DNA of 64,000 nucleotides. It comes from SFLA01 sp964485815. GTDB lineage: Bacteria; Bacillota; Clostridia; Oscillospirales; CAG-382. The notes under the pieces are model-generated. The model was not told the DNA's origin and made no database searches. It saw nothing but the letters and a program-made list of their open reading frames with translations. Where the stretch lies: contig CAZAJX010000001.1 in the NCBI GenBank assembly GCA_964485815.1, positions 23,878-87,877 of the forward strand, given 5' to 3'. The position numbers and the translations under genes are program-made. Shown here piece by piece: positions 58,470 through 64,000 of the stretch. Position 1 is the first letter of the stretch. Every line of letters starts with the position of its first letter.

Positions 58470-60341
58470 ATGAAGCTTTTATTGATCACCCGCGAAAAAA
58501 GCGATATTTCAAAAATGTTTTTCTCTTACGCAGATTGCCGCACGGTATCTCCCGAAATTACGGAAATAGAAGATATTTCCGTATATGACGGCGCCGCCGT
58601 GCTCGGCGGTACGGAAGATAAGCCAATAATTCTTAACGCATATTTGCGTGAAGCTTTGGAGCGTTTTGCGGACACGGGCAAGCCTCTGTTCCTTGAATAT
58701 ACGGACAGCTTCCGCTGTGTTTATTCCGCTTCTCCCGTAACGGTTTCTCCCCACAGACTTGTGGCGGACGTTTCTTTCGGCGAGGTCAAGGAAGGCGATC
58801 TTCTTGACAGCCGTTGTAACAGCTACATACGCCCTCATTTTCTTATGCCCGATACTCTGCCCCTTTTGTATTACCGCAAGTTTACCCCCGCTCACGACAG
58901 AATTGAGGACAGAAAAGATGACGACGTGTTAAAATATGCCGCGCTTTTTCAGGATAAAAACGTGCTTACTGCGGCGTTCAGGCTTTGTAATTACAGACAA
59001 GCCGTGTTTGCTCCCCAACAGAGGTGGGATTCGGTAATAAACTATATTTTCGGATTTTTGGGAATTCCTTTGCCTGTCAGACTGCCTGAGCCACAATACA
59101 AGATAAAAGAACGGCTTGAAACACACTTTTACGATGAGATCGACAAATGCGTTTCAAGGTCTTTAAAATTGCTTAAAGAATATCTTGTTGACGATGACGG
59201 CTCAAAAGGTATAAAAGAAGGGCTGAGCCACAATATCCTCCCCGACGGAACACGCATAACCGCAGACGTGGTGCGCACCGACTGCACGGGCGAAGCCGCA
59301 GGAGCTTTTTTGTTTTCCCACAACACCGACCTGCAGAAAAAGGGCGAGAAAATGTATGGTTTTTGCTATGGTCCTTTGATGATACACGGCGGTGAATTTG
59401 ATGGAATGCTCCGTTGGTCCGAGCAGGCGTGGAACGTATGTTATCAGGATGACGTTGCCCGCGCTATAATCCCTTCCCTGCTGTATGCTTATTTCGGATT
59501 GTCCGATAGATACGTAAGCGATGCTGAAAAGGCTCTCGCGTTCCTTTCCGAAACCACCTGCACAGACGGATTGCGTCCCGCAAGAACGGATATACTTGAA
59601 TATATAAGATCGGGCGAAGCGGTGCGCGCCCTTGCTACACAAGAAAAGGGATATGCAAGCGCACATTACAACGCTTATTACAGTGCGGCTTTGCTTTTGG
59701 GATATATGATCACCGGTAACGAGGACTTCAAGAATACCGGCGTGCGCGGCTTGGAAACGCTTATGAAGCTTTATCCCGATACGGTGCGTGAGCACAGCGA
59801 AACCTCTGAATTGTGCCGTCTTATATTTCCTCTCTCGGTTTTATATGCGGCAACCAAGGAAAAATCCCATTACGATATGCTGGACAGAGTGTTTAACGAT
59901 CTGCAAAAATACCGCCACACATCGGGCGGTTACGCAGAATGGGACACCGGCTACAAGGCGGCGTGCTTTAATAACGCGGGCGGTGAATGTTCTCTGCTCT
60001 CGGTAAACGGAGATCCCGTTGCAGACCTGCTGTATTCCCTTAACTGGCTCCCCTTGGGGTTTGCCTTCGCCTGGCACGTGTGCGGCGAAGCGAGATTTCT
60101 TAACGCCTGGAAGGATATCTGCACCTTCTTTATAAAAACACAGCTTATAAGCGAGGATAAGCGTATAAACGGCGGCTGGTGCAGAGGGATCGACCTTGAC
60201 CGTCTTGAGTACTGCGGTATTCCCCACGACGTGGGCTGGGGCCCCTGCTGTATAGAAACGGGCTGGACCGTTGCGGAAATTACCACGGGAATGCTTATCG
60301 GAAAAGGACTTGTAACAAAAAAGCTGATTAAAAAGATTTAA
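58470..60341 (+). CDS. Cytoplasmic protein with a helical-toroid glycosidase-like domain, unknown
   Basis: 623 aa from ATG 58470, with GGAGG upstream; the longer frame from 58317 crosses the promoter. There is no signal peptide. Residues about 1-160 are mixed alpha/beta. The rest has spaced helical pairs with Trp, Asp and Gly clusters (for example GGYAEWDTGYKAACFNNAGG and CGIPHDVGWGPCCIETGW), as in six-hairpin glycosidase folds. I cannot assign a family or catalytic residues. It shares the divergent promoter region with copA, but a CsoR effect would be only incidental. Confidence 0.6.
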   Translation: MKLLLITREKSDISKMFFSYADCRTVSPEITEIEDISVYDGAAVLGGTEDKPIILNAYLREALERFADTGKPLFLEYTDSFRCVYSASPVTVSPHRLVADVSFGEVKEGDLLDSRCNSYIRPHFLMPDTLPLLYYRKFTPAHDRIEDRKDDDVLKYAALFQDKNVLTAAFRLCNYRQAVFAPQQRWDSVINYIFGFLGIPLPVRLPEPQYKIKERLETHFYDEIDKCVSRSLKLLKEYLVDDDGSKGIKEGLSHNILPDGTRITADVVRTDCTGEAAGAFLFSHNTDLQKKGEKMYGFCYGPLMIHGGEFDGMLRWSEQAWNVCYQDDVARAIIPSLLYAYFGLSDRYVSDAEKALAFLSETTCTDGLRPARTDILEYIRSGEAVRALATQEKGYASAHYNAYYSAALLLGYMITGNEDFKNTGVRGLETLMKLYPDTVREHSETSELCRLIFPLSVLYAATKEKSHYDMLDRVFNDLQKYRHTSGGYAEWDTGYKAACFNNAGGECSLLSVNGDPVADLLYSLNWLPLGFAFAWHVCGEARFLNAWKDICTFFIKTQLISEDKRINGGWCRGIDLDRLEYCGIPHDVGWGPCCIETGWTVAEITTGMLIGKGLVTKKLIKKI

Positions 60342-60351
60342 GGACACAAAT

Positions 60352-60657
60352 ATGGAAAAATTATATTTACTTGCAAAAGGATATACCAACCGCTTTCCGG
60401 GCGGTAACGAACCTTACCAGATCACTACGCGGCTGCTGGAAGAGTGCGGAGAGGTGGCAAGCGAGGTTAACCATTTTGAAAAAAGCGGAATAAAATCGCT
60501 CAAACACGGTGAACCCTCAAAACAACACCTTGCTGATGAGATCAAGCAGGCTGTCAACGCGCTTATGCAGCTCGCCGTGTACTACAACGTAGAAAACGAG
60601 TTGGAAAAATCCATCGATATTTCTCTCGAGAAAATGAAAAACGAAGGATTGATATAA
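60352..60657 (+). CDS. MazG-like nucleotide pyrophosphohydrolase
   Basis: 101 aa, all-helical. The metal-binding acids are in LLEECGEVASEV and LADEIKQAVNAL, the all-alpha NTP-pyrophosphatase pattern, which cleaves (d)NTPs to monophosphates and PPi. It lies 10 nt after the previous gene, in the same operon. The short size matches the compact MazG-like branch. Confidence 0.75.
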   Translation: MEKLYLLAKGYTNRFPGGNEPYQITTRLLEECGEVASEVNHFEKSGIKSLKHGEPSKQHLADEIKQAVNALMQLAVYYNVENELEKSIDISLEKMKNEGLI

Positions 60658-60671
60658 TCACCCCGATAATC

Positions 60672-60702
60672 AAAAGCACCGAGTTAATCGGTGCTTTTGT
60701 CA
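60672..60702. terminator. Bidirectional intrinsic terminator
   Basis: AAAAGCACCGA (60672-60682) pairs with TCGGTGCTTTT (60688-60698). It separates convergent MazG-like and GNAT genes. Confidence 0.85.
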
Positions 60703-61191
60703 TATTATTTTCTCATAGCAAGCAAGAACAAGACCGGGCTCCGCCTCTGTTCTTTTGCCGGTATCTTGAAATCCTGCGGAAGTATAGCATTTTTTATTCT
60801 TCTCAAGATCTACAGGAAAATCCACAGTAAAGCGAATCGCGTCTTGAAACTCCTTCTCGCATAACAATATAGCATTTTGAGCTATCTTTCTATTTTGCAT
60901 ATCCGGACGAATGTATATGCGTTGAAGGTAATATTCACCGGTATCAAGCTTATCGAAAAAGATACCCCTGCCCGCACACTTATATAGCACTCCGCCGACA
61001 ATCATATTATCAAATCGTATCGTAAAATAGCGGAAATACGGCGAATTTAACCTATTAAGTATATCTTCAATACCGCGAAGACAAGGATTGGAAGAATCGT
61101 GGTATATTTCATATAACGGCAAAAAGGCTGCCTTTTGAATATCGCACAGAACTTGCGCTTCGGTTTCTACTGTTTCACTGATCGTTATCAT
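60700..61191 (-). CDS. GNAT-family N-acetyltransferase
   Basis: 163 aa from ATG 61191 (AGGTG upstream; GTG 61197 is inside the ribosome site). The fold pattern is YFRYFTIRFDNMIVGGVLY, then EYYLQRIYIRPDMQNRKIA as the acetyl-CoA loop, which keeps only part of the QxxGxG/A motif, and a late KCYTSAGFQDTG. The acetyl acceptor is unknown. Monocistronic with its own promoter. Confidence 0.8.
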   Translation of the reverse strand: MITISETVETEAQVLCDIQKAAFLPLYEIYHDSSNPCLRGIEDILNRLNSPYFRYFTIRFDNMIVGGVLYKCAGRGIFFDKLDTGEYYLQRIYIRPDMQNRKIAQNAILLCEKEFQDAIRFTVDFPVDLEKNKKCYTSAGFQDTGKRTEAEPGLVLACYEKII

Positions 61192-61314
61192 TTTCACACC
61201 TAAATAATCCTCATATGTTCTTTGTTTTTTTCCAATATGCGCTTATATCCGTATCGTGAATAATAATCCCGTTGGACCTCAATTTATATCACCCGAATCA
61301 AATCTTATGAAACC

Positions 61315-61343
61315 ATATTAGCATATCCTGATTATCTTGTCAA
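61315..61343 (-). promoter_or_regulatory. Promoter of the GNAT gene
   Basis: Minus-strand TTGACA (61343-61338) and TAATAT (61320-61315) are 17 bp apart. The leader is over 110 nt. Confidence 0.75.
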
Positions 61344-61354
61344 CACCGCCGTTC

Positions 61355-61383
61355 TTGACTTATTTTCGCCGATATGGTATATT
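61355..61383 (+). promoter_or_regulatory. Promoter of the sigma-factor-like gene
   Basis: TTGACT at 61355-61360 and TATATT at 61378-61383 are 17 bp apart, divergent from the GNAT promoter. Confidence 0.75.
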
Positions 61384-61425
61384 AATTTAGTTGCGAAATT
61401 ATTTACCAAGGGAGAACGAGCGGCT

Positions 61426-61989
61426 TTGGAACACAGTGAAAATCCCATAAACGCCCTGTCCGCACAGGAAAAGGAGTTTTTGGAAAAACTGCTTGAAAAA
61501 GAATATGTTTTGATTACGCGTGTAACAGAAAAAATGCTTGGCGAGAGTTATCAGTCCCTTAAGGATGATGCTTTAAGCGAACTACATTTATTGCTGATAC
61601 GCAAAATCAAAGAGCTTATGCGCCACGAATCGCCCGAAAAATGGGTGGTTGCTGCCGCTAAATATATTGCACTCCACGTAAAGACCGAGCATGCAAAATA
61701 TCAAAGCAATTTTTCTGATACGGATATTGACGATGTTTTGTATGCAGAAGACGTTTTTGAAATGGCGTTGTATAATATCTGGATGGAAAAAGACGTGTAT
61801 TCCCTGCTTAAAAACGAGCTTACACCCCGTGAAGCACAGGTATTTGAGCTTATGTTCGAACAAAGGCTTTCCTGCAAAGAGATAATGCAAAAGCTGGACG
61901 TAAGCGAAAGCACCGTATGGAATATAAGAAAATCCATAAAGGATAAGTACAGCTATACCATAAAAAACAAACTTTTTTTAAAAAATTAA
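61426..61989 (+). CDS. ECF-sigma-like transcription factor
   Basis: 187 aa from TTG 61426 (GGGAG about 10 nt upstream). The N-terminal part (about 10-95) is a helical region like sigma region 2. The C-terminus has LTPREAQVFELMFEQ and CKEIMQKLDVSESTVWNIRKS, a region-4/LuxR-type helix-turn-helix (about 130-178). It is followed 56 nt later by a single-span anti-sigma-like gene, the usual pairing. I see no copy of its own promoter type nearby, and the start box is sigma-A like. Confidence 0.7.
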   Translation: MEHSENPINALSAQEKEFLEKLLEKEYVLITRVTEKMLGESYQSLKDDALSELHLLLIRKIKELMRHESPEKWVVAAAKYIALHVKTEHAKYQSNFSDTDIDDVLYAEDVFEMALYNIWMEKDVYSLLKNELTPREAQVFELMFEQRLSCKEIMQKLDVSESTVWNIRKSIKDKYSYTIKNKLFLKN

Positions 61990-62045
61990 AAAAGTTTATA
62001 GAGGTTTTTCGGTTTTTACATCATATATTAATGAGGGGTAAATAG

Positions 62046-62867
62046 ATGGATAAAAAAATGCACGATACACTTGGCGGTGCAGAACTTAAAAAGCTTATAA
62101 CGGAAGACAAGCTTCGTATAGAAGATCTGGATGCTGCCGCTTTACAAAAGCTGTTTGATTATGAAACCGCTATGCTTTGTACTGACGAAGGCGATATCGA
62201 TACGCTTAACGCCTGCGCCGCACGGCTTGATGCGGTGAACGGTCCGCTTGTTTCCAAAGAAGAATTTTTCAGTATCATAAACAAGAATATGCCGGCAGAT
62301 AAGCCGGTAAGACGGGTGCGGTTTAAAAAGGTGTTGCTCGTTGCGGCAATGATAGCGATAATCACAGCCGCCGTTACAATTACTGCTACTGCTGTAGATT
62401 TTAGTCCCTTTAATTATTTCAAAGAAGTAATCGCTATGGGCCCCGGAGGAACTTTGAACAAAGGCGGAGTTACCTTAGAGTATCATGATGTTCAAGAGGA
62501 ATACACGAGTGTCCAAGAGGCATTGCAAAGTAAGAATATCAGTATTTGGTATCCCTCCGTTTTCCCCGAGGGAATTACGCTGAAAAACATCGAATTCTCT
62601 TCGACTGCATCTTCGGAAGAAATAATACGGTTTATGACCAATAACCCCCACGTCAACGTGTATCTTCAGGCAAAAACGGGTGAAAACCACTTTCACGATT
62701 ATTTAGAAACGTTTAACATTGAAGATTGCACTTTCTATATCTTTAACGATACTCCGGATCCGTCACTGCATTACGCAGTCTGTTATTACGGCGATTACTA
62801 TTACTGTGTCAGCGCGAATTCCTATGAAAATATTATCCTGATCTTATCTAATCTGAAAAGATCATAA
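62046..62867 (+). CDS. Single-span membrane protein, probable anti-sigma factor
   Basis: 273 aa. The N-terminal 95 residues are soluble and helical (likely sigma-binding). One membrane span lies near 97-116 (LLVAAMIAIITAAVTITATA). The extracytoplasmic part (about 120-273) resembles DUF4367-like sensor domains, with WYPSVFPEGITLKNIEF and a Tyr/Asp-rich end. No zinc-binding HxxxCxxC is present in the N-terminal part. Its place right after the sigma-like gene supports the role. Confidence 0.65.
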   Translation: MDKKMHDTLGGAELKKLITEDKLRIEDLDAAALQKLFDYETAMLCTDEGDIDTLNACAARLDAVNGPLVSKEEFFSIINKNMPADKPVRRVRFKKVLLVAAMIAIITAAVTITATAVDFSPFNYFKEVIAMGPGGTLNKGGVTLEYHDVQEEYTSVQEALQSKNISIWYPSVFPEGITLKNIEFSSTASSEEIIRFMTNNPHVNVYLQAKTGENHFHDYLETFNIEDCTFYIFNDTPDPSLHYAVCYYGDYYYCVSANSYENIILILSNLKRS

Positions 62868-62948
62868 ACCCTTTCGCTCGCAGGGTAAAATCGGGCGCTG
62901 AATACGCTATATACGGCCATGCCAAACCGTCGTATATATACCTTCACC

Positions 62949-62985
62949 AAAAGGCTGTTGTTTTCAACAGTCTTTTGTTTTTATA
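62949..62985 (+). terminator. Intrinsic terminator after the anti-sigma-like gene
   Basis: AAAAGGCTGTTG (62949-62960) pairs with CAACAGTCTTTT (62965-62976) with one wobble, followed by GTTTTTAT. Confidence 0.75.
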
Positions 62986-63012
62986 TTAATGCTTTGATAA
63001 AAAACTATAACA

Positions 63013-63046
63013 AACTCCCGTCTTTTTACAGACGGGAGTTATTGTT
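63013..63046. terminator. Intrinsic terminator, second hairpin
   Basis: AACTCCCGTC (63013-63022) pairs with GACGGGAGTT (63031-63040), followed by ATTGTTTT on the right and preceded by A-rich sequence on the left. It can close the minus-strand operon ending at 63089. The rest of 62868-63088 holds no gene I can support. Confidence 0.7.
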
Positions 63047-63088
63047 TTCGTTAAAATAAAAAATATCGTTCTTCGATCAAAGTATAAA

Positions 63089-63367
63089 TCAAGCTTCAAT
63101 ATCTGATAATTGCTGTGCCAGAACCTCTAAAAGCGTGTCGAAGGGACTTTTACGTTTGTCGTCAACATCTGAGCGCTGCGCCAAAACGCCTTTAAAACTA
63201 CAGATATCGCCCCTATCGACGAAGTATTCGAACAGTTGACCGTTTTTACGAATGATCACGTGCATATTTCCAAAGACTCAGCGGTTGTAATCGAAATATA
63301 CCAAATCGCAACCGCAATCGTTAACGACCTCTTCAAGTCTTTTTTTATACTTTTTATATTTAAACAT
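63089..63367 (-). pseudogene. Small gene interrupted by an in-frame TGA
   Basis: A 92-codon frame starts at ATG 63367 (MFKYKKYKKRL) and runs to TGA 63089, but codon 30 is also TGA (63280-63278). Both sides share one frame: 29 residues before it ending LVYFDYNR, 62 after it including VFGNMHVIIRKNG. A single G-to-A change in a Trp codon would explain it. The downstream part also has its own ATG (63265) but a weak ribosome site. The family is unknown; it follows a membrane protein gene by 5 nt. Confidence 0.55.
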
Positions 63368-63372
63368 AATAA

Positions 63373-63807
63373 TTATAAAATCTCTCTTGAATAATACGTT
63401 TCTATAGCCTTTTTAATTGCTTTTCTTTTATCTAAGTACATCACTTTGCCATTTTTATGGACAATTTTATACGCCGGATTTCTGTCGTTATTACTTTTTT
63501 GTATAGATGCTATATTGACCCAACGGAATTTTTGAATTGTCTTATTAAAAAAACAAATTGATATACCGCTTTGTTCAATAATTACATATTGAAATATCGA
63601 ATAAAATCCCAAAACCATATAAAGTAATATGGATGAAAATAAACCTATAGCTAAATACACAAGCCCTTTCTCTAATAGATAACACTCTTCAGCATTGGAA
63701 AAAATCATACAGATGGTAAAAAGTATTGTAATAAAAAGAAATAAGCAGGGTATACCAACAAATACACTTAATGATAGATATAGGTTTTTTATAAATTTGA
63801 ATTTCAT
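63373..63807 (-). CDS. Two-span membrane protein with PH-like tail
   Basis: 144 aa. Two membrane segments (about 10-36 and 48-75) lead to a C-terminal cytoplasmic stretch with IEQSGISICF, FRWVNIASIQKS and KIVHKNGKVMYL, a beta pattern like YcxB/PH-type domains of small membrane proteins. ATG 63807 has AGGAGGT upstream. The role is unknown. The broken small gene follows it. Confidence 0.55.
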   Translation of the reverse strand: MKFKFIKNLYLSLSVFVGIPCLFLFITILFTICMIFSNAEECYLLEKGLVYLAIGLFSSILLYMVLGFYSIFQYVIIEQSGISICFFNKTIQKFRWVNIASIQKSNNDRNPAYKIVHKNGKVMYLDKRKAIKKAIETYYSREIL

Positions 63808-63871
63808 ATTCTACCTCCTGATGCACGTGAAGTTTGTGTATCTGAAAGCCTATTACACTTCTTGTAACAAA

Positions 63872-63901
63872 ATACTACCACATAAAAACAAAAAAAGTCA
63901 A
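63872..63901 (-). promoter_or_regulatory. Promoter of the two-span membrane protein gene
   Basis: Minus-strand TTGACT (63901-63896) and TAGTAT (63877-63872) are 18 bp apart. The -35 overlaps the right arm of the tRNA terminator. Confidence 0.55.
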
Positions 63902-63919
63902 CAGCCTTAAACTGTTGAC
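63897..63919 (-). terminator. Terminator of the tRNA-Lys gene
   Basis: On the minus strand GTCAACAG (63919-63912) pairs with CTGTTGAC (63904-63897), followed by seven T. Confidence 0.8.
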
Positions 63920-63945
63920 GAAAACGAAAAAAACACTCAAGTCTT

Positions 63946-64000
63946 TGGTGCACCTTCAGGGATTCGAACCCGGGACCCACTGATTAAGAGTCAGTTGCTC
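63946..64000 (-). tRNA. tRNA-Lys(CTT), 3' part, cut by window edge
   Basis: On the minus strand the anticodon stem ACTGA/TCAGT encloses the loop CTCTTAA, anticodon CTT (Lys). The T-loop TTCGAAT follows, and the 3' end is AAGGTGC-A-CCA, so CCA is encoded. The 5' acceptor strand and most of the D arm lie beyond base 64000. Confidence 0.9.

Overview
The window looks like a chromosomal segment of an anaerobic, Gram-positive member of the Clostridia, probably near the Ruminococcaceae/Oscillospirales. The signs are sigma-A promoters with 17-bp spacers, strong GGAGG ribosome sites, common TTG starts, Gram-positive lipoprotein and sec signals, diaminopimelate synthesis, CsoR/CopA copper control, dockerin-like tails on secreted proteins, and a Clostridia-type large serine recombinase. 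The placement is inferred from gene content only.

Layout. 1-16.2 kb is host core: a partial DegV protein; an anchored alpha/beta hydrolase with Cys in the nucleophile elbow; a five-gene minus-strand lipid operon (acyl ligase fused to a carrier domain, two PlsC acyltransferases, a free carrier protein, an LRAT-like protein); a CBM9-like lipoprotein; an SPFH zinc-ribbon protein; a lactate/malate dehydrogenase; a patatin cluster; an OmpR-type two-component system with a likely target gene that carries the same phased operator; and an SLC13/ArsB-type transporter.

About 16.2-29.15 kb is an integrated mobile element of about 12.9 kb. Its two ends are inverted copies of one 18-nt motif (17/18 identical). 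The DNA just outside is two halves of a 13-bp hairpin, AAAAAATCACCTC and GAGGTGATTTTTT, so the element appears to have entered the loop of a terminator between two convergent host genes. The left half is a defence module: an XRE regulator, two C5 cytosine methyltransferases, a FokI-fold nuclease and an ApeA-like HEPN protein in one operon. The right half holds a degenerate 60-70-bp repeat array, a primase-helicase, small proteins, a lone HK97 capsid protein, a TnpW-like protein and a serine recombinase. No portal, terminase, protease or tail genes are present, so it resembles a capsid-carrying satellite.

29.16-64 kb returns to host genes: dapF; a GH27 alpha-galactosidase; secreted dockerin-like proteins; a DUF3343/cysteine desulfurase pair; an eight-gene operon for the whole shikimate, Phe and Tyr pathway (pheA-aroB-aroC-aroEK-aroQ-aroA-tyrA-aroF), whose promoter carries the same palindrome as the divergent TetR gene; a heterodimeric ABC exporter; a GHL10 lipoprotein; a CsoR-controlled copper operon; a sigma/anti-sigma-like pair; a small gene broken by an in-frame TGA; and a tRNA-Lys(CTT) cut by the window edge.

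Protein family names are from reading motifs by eye; no database search was run.
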